A stretch of 64,000 nucleotides of DNA, from contig NZ_BIME01000002.1 of the NCBI RefSeq assembly GCF_004000925.1, forward strand, positions 620,001 through 684,000, written 5' to 3'. The notes beneath the pieces were generated by a model. It did not search any database, was not told the origin of the DNA, and worked only from the letters and a program-made list of their open reading frames with translations. How positions within the stretch are numbered: position 1 is the first letter of the stretch; each line of letters opens with the position of its first letter. Positions 16,492 through 25,674 of the stretch are shown piece after piece. This stretch comes from Paenibacillus illinoisensis NBRC 15959 (GTDB lineage: Bacteria > Bacillota > Bacilli > Paenibacillales > Paenibacillaceae). Both the position numbers and the translations under genes were made by a program.

Positions 16492-16816
16492 ATGAACGAT
16501 ACCAATAACCGTTACGTTACTGTACTCTGGGAGGCGAGAGCCAAGGCAGGGAGAGAAGCTGAGATGAGGGCGTTTATGACTGCAGCTGTCACCCCGTTAC
16601 GGAACGACCAGGGTAACATTGACTATGAAGCTCACGAGGTAGAAGGGCCTGCCTGGTACATTTATCATCTACGAGCGCTGGGAAAACCGGGATGCTCTCG
16701 ATCGACACCTGAACGCCCCGCGGATGCAGGAACTGGTGCCTCAGCTCTTAGAACTGATGGAGGGATCCATTGAGGAAGGGATTCGACTCCTGAAACCGTT
16801 TCGTCCAGCGCATTAA
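16492..16816 (+). pseudogene. Frameshifted ABM-domain monooxygenase
   Basis: The first frame gives VLWEARAKAGREAEMRAF and IDYEAHEVEGP, the start of an antibiotic biosynthesis monooxygenase (ABM, about 100 residues). Near 16650 the similarity moves to another frame, which continues FIIYERWENRDALDRHLN, then MQELVPQLLELMEG and ends at TAA 16814-16816. One base too many in the run GGGCCTGCCTGG restores a single 107-residue protein. In the assembly as given it makes a truncated product with an unrelated tail. Either a recent mutation or a sequence error. Confidence 0.8.
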
Positions 16817-16841
16817 ACTAGAACATTCGGGAGGTCAAACA

Positions 16842-17174
16842 TTGGCAACAATTGATGAGTTTGCAGCACTAGATGTTCGTGTCGGAACGATTAAGGAAGC
16901 GGAGTTTTTTGAAGAAGCAAAGATCCCTGCGATTAAGCTTAAGATAGATTTTGGACCGGAGATCGGGATGAAATCCTCAAGTGCACAAATAACGAAGCGT
17001 TACAAGGCTGAGGACGTTATAGGAAGACAAATTGTTGGAATCGTCAATTTTCCTCCTCGGCGCATTGCTGGATTCAAATCGGAGGTATTAGTTTTGGGCG
17101 GAGTCCCGGAAAAAGGAGATGTTATTCTATTAACGCCGGATACTGAAATCCCTAACGGTACTCCTATTGCATAA
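16842..17174 (+). CDS. csaA: CsaA-type tRNA-binding-domain chaperone
   Basis: 110 residues, an OB-fold tRNA-binding domain: LDVRVGTIKEAEFFEEAKIPAIKLKIDFG, then SSAQITKRY and VNFPPRRIAGFKSEVLVLG, closing VILLTPDTEIPNGTPI. This full-length form is CsaA, a secretion-related chaperone in B. subtilis. The start is TTG at 16842 with GGGAGG 7 nt before. It sits 25 bp after the ABM gene, probably co-transcribed from the SDR promoter, and ends at the strong terminator at 17233. Confidence 0.88.
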   Translation: MATIDEFAALDVRVGTIKEAEFFEEAKIPAIKLKIDFGPEIGMKSSSAQITKRYKAEDVIGRQIVGIVNFPPRRIAGFKSEVLVLGGVPEKGDVILLTPDTEIPNGTPIA

Positions 17175-17232
17175 GTTAGACGACGAGAACGTTAACTGAA
17201 TACAAATAAGAAAGCAAGCTGACCAATGTGTG

Positions 17233-17285
17233 AACTGCACCCAATTGTTAGACACCATCTAACAGATTGGAGGTGCAGTTTTTTT
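17233..17285 (+). terminator. Terminator after csaA
   Basis: AACTGCACC (17233-17241) pairs with GGTGCAGTT (17272-17280), enclosing a second TGTTAGA/TCTAACA stem, followed by TTTTT. The remaining 17286-17479 shows no gene or clear signal. Confidence 0.75.
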
Positions 17286-17479
17286 GTCAAATTGTAATAT
17301 GGACTCACTCTATTCGTTTAATCTTTGGAGTAATCATGAATTGGTTTATGAAGCAGAAATAAGGTTAGCACTTACGGAGTTCACACATTATAAATAAGAT
17401 ATTATTTTTCCAAAAAGAAAACGATCTTACCATATATTCAGGGTCATTTGCTCTACTCTTATGAAGTAACCGATTACAT

Positions 17480-17493
17480 TATTAACGTTTACC
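17480..17493 (-). promoter_or_regulatory. Candidate cre (CcpA) site before the GH3 gene
   Basis: On the minus strand GGTAAACGTTAATA matches TGWAANCGNTNWCA at all but two constrained positions. It lies 15 bp before the start codon, where CcpA would block transcription when preferred sugars are present. Confidence 0.4.
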
Positions 17494-17508
17494 AACGGAG
17501 GAGAGCGA

Positions 17509-19755
17509 ATGAATCCTAATTTGAAAGAAATGATCAAGCAAATGACATTAGAAGAAAAAGCAGAACTCTGCTCAGGTAGAGATTTCACGAATACCAATAC
17601 CATTGACCGTCTTGGGGTTCCCTCTATTATGATGTCAGATGGGCCTCACGGACTTAGAAAACAAGACGGGACTGCGGACCACCTAGGTATAAACAAAAGT
17701 TTACCAGCTACCTGCTTCCCATCCGGAAGTGGAGTTGCCTCATCGTGGAATCGTGAACTCGCCCATACGATGGGGACAGCACTCGGACAAGAAGCACAAG
17801 CAGCGGATATTTCGATTATTTTGGGGCCTGCTGTGAATATCAAGCGTTCCCCGCTGTGTGGCCGAAATTTTGAATATTTTTCTGAAGACCCTTATTTATC
17901 GGGGACTTTGGCAGCTAGCTATATTTCAGGCGTACAAAGCCAAGGCGTGGGTACTTCTATCAAACATTTTGCTGTAAACAACCAGGAATATAAGCGTATG
18001 TCCGTCGATGCAGTGGTGGATGAACGGACTCTACGGGAAATTTATCTTGCAAGCTTTGAACATGCAGTGAAAGAGGCAGAGCCATGGACCGTCATGGCCG
18101 CTTATAACAAAGTAAATGGTGAATTTTGTTCCGAAAACAGCCGGTTACTGACTGAAATTCTCCGGGATGAATGGGGATTTTCAGGCGTAGTGGTCTCGGA
18201 TTGGGGAGCTGTCAATGAACGGGATCAGGGACTAGCTGCCGGTCTGGAACTGGAAATGCCCTCCAGTCATGGTGCGGGAAGCAAGAAAATTATTGAAGCT
18301 GTTCAATCGGGAAAGCTGAGCGAAGAGGTGCTGGATCAGTCTGTTGAGAGATTGTTGTCACTTGTATTCAAAGCTGTAGATAGCCAGCGGAAGTCAGTAT
18401 CGGTTGATGTAGAGGCACAGCACCAATTGGCCAGAAAAATGGCAAGCGAATGCATGGTCCTGCTCAAGAATGAGGAGAGCATTCTACCTCTAAACACCAA
18501 AGATTCCATTGCAGTTATCGGAGCATTTGCGCAGCACCCGCGCTACCAGGGCGGCGGTAGTTCACATGTTATACCAACGAAGCTGGATAACATCTATGAA
18601 GAAATCCTTAAAACAGCCACTGACAGTGCAAACATCTCGTATGCGGCCGGTTATACATTGGACGAAGATGTTGTAAACGAAGAACTGATCCAAGAAGCAG
18701 TAGCTGCCGCAAAGAATGCACAGGTTGCAGTTATTTTTGCCGGGCTGCCTGAACGTTATGAGTCCGAAGGTTTCGACCGGAAACATCTTCAATTGCCCGA
18801 AAGTCACAGAACTTTAATTGAAGCAGTCGCGGAGGTTCAAGAGAACATTGTTGTTGTATTGAGCAATGGAGGTCCCATTGAAATGCCTTGGCTGGATAAA
18901 GTTAAGGGTGTATTGGAGGCATACCTTGGAGGTCAGGCTTTGGGCGGTGCAATCGCTGATATTCTCTTTGGAAGCGTAAATCCAAGCGGGAAACTGGCTG
19001 AGACATTTCCTAAAAAACTGATCCACAATCCGTCGTACTTGAATTTCCCCGGAGACGGCGAGACTGTCGAATATCGAGAAGGTGTTTTTACTGGCTACCG
19101 TCATTACGATACAAGAGATGTTGAGCCTTTGTTTCCATTTGGCTTCGGTTTAAGCTACACCCAATTTGATTATAGTGATCTACAGGTCAGTCATAAACAG
19201 ATCAAAGATACCGACAGTGTAGCGGTTTCAGTAACAATTAAAAACACGGGTGAAACAGAGGGAAAAGAGGCCGTTCAGCTATATGTACGTGATGTGGAAT
19301 CAACGGTCCCACGTCCACTTCAGGAATTGAAGGGGTACGCCAAAGTTTCACTTCAGCCTGGTGAAGAGACCACTGTACATTTTGAACTGGGCAAAAGAGC
19401 CTTTGCTTACTACGATGTTAAGCTGAAAGACTGGCATGTGGAGACGGGGAAATTCGACATTATGGTCGGAAAATCTTCAAGAGAGATTGAACTCACTGAA
19501 ACGATCGAGGTAGAATCGAGCGTAATAGTTACCAAACCAATTACTAGGCATTCCACATTCGGTGAATTACTGCAGCATCCCGTCGGAGCTGAAATTATGG
19601 CTGCGATGGGGCAATATGACGGGAATGGAGCAGGATTGGGTGAGGGAATGCAGGAATTAATTATGGGTACCACATTGCACAATGCAGCACTTATGAGCAA
19701 CGGTCTGTTCACAGAAGAAACACTTCAAAGTATCTTATCCGCTGTTAACCGTTGA
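17509..19755 (+). CDS. GH3 beta-glycosidase with C-terminal accessory segment
   Basis: 748 residues, no signal peptide, so intracellular. The N-terminal (alpha/beta) domain contains [24 protein letters not shown] and [12 protein letters not shown] with the nucleophile Asp231; the second alpha/beta domain contains [15 protein letters not shown]; a fibronectin-like domain follows ([38 protein letters not shown]). This is the BglX/barley-exoglucanase layout, cleaving terminal beta-glucosides or xylosides. The last 67 residues (about 682-748, [10 protein letters not shown] onward) lie outside that fold and resemble segments in the nearby GH78 and SDR proteins. Ribosome site GGAGGAGAG. A cre-like site precedes it and an AraC regulator follows convergently. 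Confidence 0.92.
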   Translation: MNPNLKEMIKQMTLEEKAELCSGRDFTNTNTIDRLGVPSIMMSDGPHGLRKQDGTADHLGINKSLPATCFPSGSGVASSWNRELAHTMGTALGQEAQAADISIILGPAVNIKRSPLCGRNFEYFSEDPYLSGTLAASYISGVQSQGVGTSIKHFAVNNQEYKRMSVDAVVDERTLREIYLASFEHAVKEAEPWTVMAAYNKVNGEFCSENSRLLTEILRDEWGFSGVVVSDWGAVNERDQGLAAGLELEMPSSHGAGSKKIIEAVQSGKLSEEVLDQSVERLLSLVFKAVDSQRKSVSVDVEAQHQLARKMASECMVLLKNEESILPLNTKDSIAVIGAFAQHPRYQGGGSSHVIPTKLDNIYEEILKTATDSANISYAAGYTLDEDVVNEELIQEAVAAAKNAQVAVIFAGLPERYESEGFDRKHLQLPESHRTLIEAVAEVQENIVVVLSNGGPIEMPWLDKVKGVLEAYLGGQALGGAIADILFGSVNPSGKLAETFPKKLIHNPSYLNFPGDGETVEYREGVFTGYRHYDTRDVEPLFPFGFGLSYTQFDYSDLQVSHKQIKDTDSVAVSVTIKNTGETEGKEAVQLYVRDVESTVPRPLQELKGYAKVSLQPGEETTVHFELGKRAFAYYDVKLKDWHVETGKFDIMVGKSSREIELTETIEVESSVIVTKPITRHSTFGELLQHPVGAEIMAAMGQYDGNGAGLGEGMQELIMGTTLHNAALMSNGLFTEETLQSILSAVNR

Positions 19756-19771
19756 ATGAATGCATCGTTAG

Positions 19772-19795
19772 AATAAGCCCGCCATCGGGCTTATT
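19772..19795. terminator. Hairpin between convergent GH3 and AraC genes
   Basis: AATAAGCCCG-ccat-CGGGCTTATT is a perfect 10-bp stem overlapping the stop codon of the AraC gene. U-runs are short on both strands, so termination strength is uncertain. Confidence 0.55.
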
Positions 19796-21014
19796 CCTCT
19801 AACATATGATGCGTTTGTTGATACTGCTTAGGGGTTCTACCTGTGTGTTTTTTAAAAATCTTGGTGAAATAACTCTGATCCGTAAAACTCAAAAGAGACC
19901 CGATCTCAGAAAGTGGAGTGCTCGTAAAGTGAATCATATGTTTAGCTTCCTCAATTTTAATCTGTTGAATATATTTATTAACGGGAACTCCTACTTCTTT
20001 TTTAAAGAGTACCGATAGATAGTTTGGGCTAATACCGGCATGTTCAGCAATTTTTTCATGTGTCATTTTGGAATAACGGTGGTTATATATATAATTTTTG
20101 CAAAGTGTTACGATTTTAGAATGCTGCGATTCTTTAACCTGAGAGACTTTCTCGGTTAACGAAAAAAATGCTTCCAAGCAGCATTGATCGATCTCTTTAT
20201 CGGTCCGTAGATCCTCAAGGCGCTGTATGTAAACATCACTTACCGAAAAAGCAATCTCCGAATAGAGACCCCCGTCAATTGCTGCTCTGGCTGCAAGAGC
20301 GATACCGATGATGCCAAGATTCTTTTTAGAACGGATATGACTTGATTTGGACAGGACTCCTGTATTTTCACGACCAAGTTGTGTAAAGTGTTTGAGCATA
20401 TCCAATTTACCGTCCTTAACAATCGTTAACAATTTCTTTTCATTTAGCGGGTTGTGATGGAGCATCTCATCATAGCCTTTTGATGAATTTATGGAACTTT
20501 GTATTTCTTTTTCCTTGATATGAATACCGCGCAAATAGTCCTGTACTACATCCTCAGCTTCGATCAATTCGTGATTAAACATTTGATTAACCAAGATCGT
20601 GATGTTAATTAGCCTCTCATGTGTTATCACAGGAACAGACTGATAATAATGATATACTTGTTCCCGGTTCGCAAAGAGATGTGTGTCATTAATGAGCCCA
20701 TTTATTTTATGTTCAATCAAGCTAAATGGAAGGGAAGGTCCTAAAATGATGGTTCCTTCATCGTTCAGATCGTTACCAATACGAATTAAAATGTAGTTCT
20801 CAAAAAACATCGTTCTTACAACTGAAGGATCTTCTTTACACACGGATGGATCAAACCCCAACACTGAAAAAAAGAATTGTTTATCATTTTTATACAGCGG
20901 ATTAAGTATTCGATTACCCATCAGTTCGAATTGAACCTCTCCGGTGGAGCTTACAAAGAAGATGGACATATCAAAAAGTTCTGCAATAAGTTTACATTGA
21001 CGTTTTAGGTCCAT
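19791..21014 (-). CDS. AraC-family regulator of the glycoside locus
   Basis: 407 residues. The N-terminal region (about 1-280) is a long sensor part, cytoplasmic and without membrane helices, beginning LIAELFDMSIFFVSSTGEVQF like PAS/GAF-type sensor modules. The C-terminal double helix-turn-helix (about 305-400) has IAEHAGISPNYLSVLFKKEVG and LSEIGSLLSFTDQSYFTKIFKKHTG. The gene lies between GH3 and GH78 and diverges from GH78, a usual place for a local activator responding to the glycoside or released sugar. AAAGGAG precedes the ATG. Confidence 0.88.
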   Translation of the reverse strand: MDLKRQCKLIAELFDMSIFFVSSTGEVQFELMGNRILNPLYKNDKQFFFSVLGFDPSVCKEDPSVVRTMFFENYILIRIGNDLNDEGTIILGPSLPFSLIEHKINGLINDTHLFANREQVYHYYQSVPVITHERLINITILVNQMFNHELIEAEDVVQDYLRGIHIKEKEIQSSINSSKGYDEMLHHNPLNEKKLLTIVKDGKLDMLKHFTQLGRENTGVLSKSSHIRSKKNLGIIGIALAARAAIDGGLYSEIAFSVSDVYIQRLEDLRTDKEIDQCCLEAFFSLTEKVSQVKESQHSKIVTLCKNYIYNHRYSKMTHEKIAEHAGISPNYLSVLFKKEVGVPVNKYIQQIKIEEAKHMIHFTSTPLSEIGSLLSFTDQSYFTKIFKKHTGRTPKQYQQTHHMLEE

Positions 21015-21114
21015 TTTGTGTGTGACTCCTTTTTTTAATCATTTTATCACATCAAAATTATAAAATTACAATGATATTACCATATTGTGTGAGGAAAATT
21101 CTTTATGATATTTT

Positions 21115-21128
21115 AGTAAGCGTTAACA
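21115..21128 (+). promoter_or_regulatory. Candidate cre (CcpA) site before the rhamnosidase gene
   Basis: AGTAAGCGTTAACA matches TGWAANCGNTNWCA at every constrained position except the first. It lies in the divergent AraC/GH78 intergenic region, 40 bp before the GH78 start, so carbon catabolite repression of the locus is likely. Confidence 0.55.
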
Positions 21129-21167
21129 TTTAGGTGTGTGAGATCTATGTTGAAGGGTGGTCATCTC

Positions 21168-23897
21168 ATGGAATTAAAAGATTTCCGGATTGAATACATG
21201 CATAATCCGATTGGACTGGACACAGTAAACCCAAGATTCTCATGGAAATTAGGTTCTACTGAACAGGACGTAATGCAATCCGCTTACCGAATAAGTGTCA
21301 CACAAGATTTGCAGAAAATCTGGGATTCTGAAAAGAGGGATGAAGACGTCTCCGTTTTAGTGGAATATGCTGGTCCTCGTTTACAGGCCTCGACTTTGTA
21401 TCAGGTTCAAGTCGAAGTTTGGGATAACAAAGGTAATCACGCAGTCATGGAAGGACATTTTGAGACCGGGTTGCTGAATGGCAGCAACTTTCAGGCAGAG
21501 TGGATTACACATCCATTCCCGAGCGAAGAAAGTGCTCCACCCGTTTTCTACAAAGAATTCTCTGTCGAAAAGGAAATTCAGCAAGCCCGAATCTATACCA
21601 CTTCCCACGGTGTTTATGAAATTGCGATCAATGGGACAAGAGTAGGAGAAGACTACTTTGCACCTGGATGGACGAATTACAACGAGCGATTGCAGTATCA
21701 GACTTACCGTTTGGACGGGATGCTGGAGAGCCAGAATAAAATAGAGATTACGGTGGGGAATGGCTGGTATAAAGGCATATTTGGTTTTACTTGCACTCCG
21801 AACCATTACGGGGATAGAGTTGCTGCACTTGCTGAAATCCATATTGTCTATACGGATGGAACAAAAGAGATCATTGCAACCGACAAAACCTGGCAGGTGA
21901 CTACCGGACCCATCCGTTCAAGTGAAATTTACATGGGCGAGACTTATGATTCTTGTTTTCATGAAAGTCAGTCCTTCGATGTGGAAACGGCTTCTTTCGA
22001 TAAAAATCGCCTTGTCGCTCAGGAAAGTGAATCTGTCAAAATCACAAAAAGGCTCCCTGCCCTTCAGTTGATTACAACCCCTAAAGGAGAATGTGTCATA
22101 GATTTCGGGCAAATCCTTACTGGGTTTGTAGAGCTTCGAACCAAAGGGCGGAAAGGTCAAACGATAACCATACGGCATGCTGAGGTTCTTGATAAGGAAG
22201 GAAATTTCTATCCGGATACGTTAAGACAGGCAGTATCCATTGATCGATTGATCTGTAACGGTAAAGATCAAATTTTCCGTCCTCATTTCACTTTCCATGG
22301 ATTTCGGTATATCGCCATTGAAGGGGTAGATGAGATCCAGCTCGATCAATTCACAGCTTGCGTGCTGCATTCAAGTCTGGAGGAAACAGGCCGTTTCGTG
22401 ACCTCCAATGCCATGGTGAACCAGCTGCAAAGCAACATTCAGTGGAGCCAAAGAGGTAACTTTCTGGATATACCGACGGACTGCCCTCAAAGAGACGAGC
22501 GTCTAGGGTGGACAGGAGATGCACAAGTATTTGCCGGGACCGCTGCGTTCAATATGAATGTTGCCTCCTTCTTCAAGAAATGGCTGCGCGACCTTGCCTC
22601 TGAGCAGACGGAGGAATATGGGGTTCCCCATGTCATTCCTAACATTCTTGGAAATCAGGAAGGTGCTGCTGCCTGGAGCGATGCCGCTGTTATTGTCCCT
22701 TGGGTCATGTACCAAACCTATGGAGATCTTCGATTGCTGCGAGAACAATATGACAGCATGAAGGGGTGGATTGATTATATTACTGCACGTTGTGGAACCA
22801 ATGGACTATGGCAGACTGGTTATCAATATGGGGACTGGTTAGGGTTGGACAAAGAGGAGATTAGTAACGATAGAACAGGGGCTACAGATGTTTATCTGGT
22901 AGCAAACGCTTTTTATGCATATTCGACCGAACTGGTTGCAAAGACAGCCAAGCTTCTGGACAAAACCGAAGATGCCGTCCGTTACGAAGAATTGCACAGC
23001 CAGATCAAACAGGCTTTCAATGCAGAATATATCTCTTCAACTGGCAGACTGGTCAGCGAAACTCAAACGGCCTGCGTGTTAGCGCTACACTTCAACCTTG
23101 CTGAGGAAAGATACAAGGATCGGATTCGCAAGACGCTTGAAAACAATATAGCGAAACATAAAAACCATCTCACGACAGGATTTGTTGGTACTCCATATCT
23201 GTGCCATGCCTTATCGGACAATGACCTGCATGACCTTGCTGGTACCTTGTTTCTGAAAGAGGATTTCCCATCTTGGTTGTACGCCGTAAAAAAAGGGGCT
23301 ACCACGATATGGGAACGGTGGAATTCCATTCTGCCTAATGGTGATTTCGATACATCAGGTATGAATTCCTTGAATCATTACGCCTATGGATCCATTGGGG
23401 AATGGATGTATAGAAAACTCGCGGGAATTAATCCAATTGAGGCAGGTTATAAGAAGATTCTGATAAAACCTCAATTCATCCGAGGAATCAGTTCGGTAGA
23501 TGCTGCTTTTGATTCGGTCTACGGAGAGATAAAAAGCTCTTGGTCATGCAGGGCGGGTAACATTATTGTAAAAGTAACGATACCAGCAAATACAACCGCA
23601 ATTATTGTACTGCCTGAGAAACCTGTGCCTGTGGAGGTTGGTTCCGGATCTTACAGCTTCGAATATGCGACGCAAACCAGTCTCGAAAGAGAACGGTTTA
23701 CCATGGATTCGACACTCAAAGAGATTGTGGAAGAGCCCACAGCAGTTCGAATGTTAAACGAGCACGCTCCCGGTATGCTGGATCACCCGATGATTCAATA
23801 TGCTTATGATTTATCTGTAAGTGAATTGCTCGCCAATACGCCAGAGGAGACCGAACAGTTATTTAGAAGAGTCATCCAAATGCTCAATGCATCTTAG
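21168..23897 (+). CDS. GH78 alpha-L-rhamnosidase with C-terminal accessory segment
   Basis: 909 residues from ATG 21168, chosen because AAGGGTGG lies 7 nt before it; an in-frame GTG at 21138 is less well placed. N-terminal beta-sandwich domains (IEYMHNPIGLDTVNPRFSW, YTTSHGVYEIAINGTRVGEDYFAPGWT) precede the (alpha/alpha)6 barrel with FLDIPTDCPQRDERLGWTGD, which carries conserved acidic residues, and TTIWERWNSILPNG. A C-terminal beta domain follows. Without signal peptide it would cut terminal rhamnose from imported glycosides. The final ~62 residues (STLKEIVEEP onward, about 848-909) resemble the first 70 residues of the SDR at 26961. Confidence 0.93.
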   Translation: MELKDFRIEYMHNPIGLDTVNPRFSWKLGSTEQDVMQSAYRISVTQDLQKIWDSEKRDEDVSVLVEYAGPRLQASTLYQVQVEVWDNKGNHAVMEGHFETGLLNGSNFQAEWITHPFPSEESAPPVFYKEFSVEKEIQQARIYTTSHGVYEIAINGTRVGEDYFAPGWTNYNERLQYQTYRLDGMLESQNKIEITVGNGWYKGIFGFTCTPNHYGDRVAALAEIHIVYTDGTKEIIATDKTWQVTTGPIRSSEIYMGETYDSCFHESQSFDVETASFDKNRLVAQESESVKITKRLPALQLITTPKGECVIDFGQILTGFVELRTKGRKGQTITIRHAEVLDKEGNFYPDTLRQAVSIDRLICNGKDQIFRPHFTFHGFRYIAIEGVDEIQLDQFTACVLHSSLEETGRFVTSNAMVNQLQSNIQWSQRGNFLDIPTDCPQRDERLGWTGDAQVFAGTAAFNMNVASFFKKWLRDLASEQTEEYGVPHVIPNILGNQEGAAAWSDAAVIVPWVMYQTYGDLRLLREQYDSMKGWIDYITARCGTNGLWQTGYQYGDWLGLDKEEISNDRTGATDVYLVANAFYAYSTELVAKTAKLLDKTEDAVRYEELHSQIKQAFNAEYISSTGRLVSETQTACVLALHFNLAEERYKDRIRKTLENNIAKHKNHLTTGFVGTPYLCHALSDNDLHDLAGTLFLKEDFPSWLYAVKKGATTIWERWNSILPNGDFDTSGMNSLNHYAYGSIGEWMYRKLAGINPIEAGYKKILIKPQFIRGISSVDAAFDSVYGEIKSSWSCRAGNIIVKVTIPANTTAIIVLPEKPVPVEVGSGSYSFEYATQTSLERERFTMDSTLKEIVEEPTAVRMLNEHAPGMLDHPMIQYAYDLSVSELLANTPEETEQLFRRVIQMLNAS

Positions 23898-23925
23898 GTA
23901 TGAAGGGATAAGGATTGATTATGAA

Positions 23926-23955
23926 GGCGCTGCAGGAAACGAGCAGCGCCATTTT
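23926..23955 (+). terminator. Probable terminator after the rhamnosidase gene
   Basis: GGCGCTGC-aggaaacga-GCAGCGCC, then ATTTTGTATT. The stem is strong, the U-run modest, so some read-through into the transporter is possible. Confidence 0.6.
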
Positions 23956-24079
23956 GTATTACAGAAATTCGTTATGGAAGAACGAAAAAATAGCACTTAA
24001 AAAAAGGATAAGCACCAATACGAATTTACTAAAAAAATAATGAAGTTACCATATTAAACCCTTGAGGAGGACTAAAATA

Positions 24080-24115
24080 ATGTTTGAAAGCGGTACCATG
24101 AAGCGAATGAAATAA
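24080..24115 (+). CDS. Possible 11-residue leader peptide before the transporter
   Basis: ATG at 24080 has a strong GAGGAGG 9-10 nt upstream and opens the short frame MFESGTMKRMK, ending at TAA 24113-24115, 12 bp before the transporter start, which has its own AAGGGGG site. It may couple translation or be a vestige of a longer gene start. Expression is not shown. Confidence 0.35.
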   Translation: MFESGTMKRMK

Positions 24116-24127
24116 GGGGGAACAGCA

Positions 24128-25555
24128 ATGAAAGCAGAGCGGGATATTTTTAATCCACCAGTTGGAAAGGGAAGTAAAAAGTCCAGGACATTAGGCCTTG
24201 ATGCCCAAGGAATTCAGAAAACAATGCGCCCTTACCATTACTTAGGCGATGGAGCAGCCCAAGTAGCTTTAAACTCCATCAGCGGACTGATTGGGATGTT
24301 AACTTATTTTTATACAGACAAGGTAGGGATTGCTGCTGCCACAGTGGGCACGATTATGCTCATCACCAAATTTATCAATGCAATAACAGACTTGCTGATG
24401 GGTAGGATCGTTGATGCGACAAAATCCAAATATGGAAAGGCTAGACCTTGGATTCTATGGATGGCTCTCCCCGCAATGGCATCTATCATATTACTGTTCA
24501 AAGTGCCCGCCGAGGCATCATCAACGGTAAAAACCTTCTATGCGTTAGCTACAGTTGCCTTTGCTTCAGCTATTGTGTATACGGGAATTGCGATCCCTTT
24601 CGGAAGCTTGATGGCGATCCGTACCAGAAGTGTAGAAGAACGCGGTAAAATGGGCCTTACCCGAACCATCTTTGGATATATTATCGGGATGATTATCGCT
24701 ATCGCATTAATTCCATTAACCAATATGCTTGGTGGGGATCAAAAAGCATGGATTATCGTTGCGGTTGTTCTGGGTATTGTATCTTTCATTTCCTTAATCC
24801 TGACCTTCTTAGCATCCAAAGAAAACAATGCTGGCGCAAGTATTGTTGAAAGCGATAACATTCCTTTCTGGGAAAGCATCAAGCTCCTATTCCAGAACAA
24901 ATACTGGGTCATCATGCTGTTTGCTCAGTTATTGATCAACATGCTCTATACGCTTAATGGTTCAACAGGAATCTATTACACCAAGTATATTCTCGGGAAT
25001 GAGAACCTGATCGGAATCATGGGGGCAGTTGGATTAGTCCCGGTTTTTTTGGGATTTGTTATGGTGGGACCCATGATCAAGAAATTCGGACTTACCAGAA
25101 CTGCACGGATAGGCATGATTCTTGGCATCGTTTCATCACTTATTCGTTGCTTTATGCCATATAACTTTATTGCAGCTATAGTACTTGGCGGTATTGCGAC
25201 ACTGGCAACCATTCCAATGATGGCTGTCGGCGGAGTGTTGGTGAACAACACCGTGGAATACGGTGAATGGAAGACAGGTAAACGCTTAGTTGGGATGGTC
25301 AATAGCGCAAACAGCTTTGGCGTTAAAATTGGTACGGGCCTGGCTGCCGCGATGATCGGCTGGATTCTTGCCATGGGCAGCTACGATGGAGCGTTAGTAA
25401 CACAGGCCGATTCAGCGATTACCAGCATCCTGGTTCTGACGGTATATCTTCCTTTGGTGATATTCGTTCTTACGTATCTCTGCTTGCGCAAATACGATTT
25501 GGATGAGAAGTATCCTCAAATTGTAAAAGAACTGGAAGAACGCTTGAATCCTTAG
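24128..25555 (+). CDS. GPH-family glycoside/pentoside:cation symporter
   Basis: 475 residues, about twelve membrane helices, of the MelB/YicJ group in the major facilitator superfamily. Characteristic segments: MRPYHYLGDGAAQVAL at the first helix, ITDLLMGRIVDATKSKYGKARPWILW in the loop after helix 2, and GVLVNNTVEYGEWKTGKRLVGM in the C-terminal half. An N-terminal cytoplasmic extension of about 35 residues is unusual. It should import the oligosaccharide or glycoside cut by the GH78 and GH3 enzymes, using Na+ or H+. It follows GH78 by 230 bp with a terminator and short leader in between. Confidence 0.9.
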   Translation: MKAERDIFNPPVGKGSKKSRTLGLDAQGIQKTMRPYHYLGDGAAQVALNSISGLIGMLTYFYTDKVGIAAATVGTIMLITKFINAITDLLMGRIVDATKSKYGKARPWILWMALPAMASIILLFKVPAEASSTVKTFYALATVAFASAIVYTGIAIPFGSLMAIRTRSVEERGKMGLTRTIFGYIIGMIIAIALIPLTNMLGGDQKAWIIVAVVLGIVSFISLILTFLASKENNAGASIVESDNIPFWESIKLLFQNKYWVIMLFAQLLINMLYTLNGSTGIYYTKYILGNENLIGIMGAVGLVPVFLGFVMVGPMIKKFGLTRTARIGMILGIVSSLIRCFMPYNFIAAIVLGGIATLATIPMMAVGGVLVNNTVEYGEWKTGKRLVGMVNSANSFGVKIGTGLAAAMIGWILAMGSYDGALVTQADSAITSILVLTVYLPLVIFVLTYLCLRKYDLDEKYPQIVKELEERLNP

Positions 25556-25619
25556 GAAGATGCAAGTTATAGCGGATTACTGGGAATAAATGAACTTATT
25601 TGAAAGTGAATTGTTAAAT

Positions 25620-25658
25620 ATGATAGTCTTTATATTGTAGTGATATTAATACTATCAT
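25620..25658. promoter_or_regulatory. Inverted repeat before the P450 gene
   Basis: ATGATAGT (25620-25627) and ACTATCAT (25651-25658) form perfect 8-bp arms separated by 23 bp, ending 16 bp before the start codon. Possible operator pair or leader hairpin; the regulator is unknown. Confidence 0.4.
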
Positions 25659-25674
25659 TTTAAGGGGTGATGTG

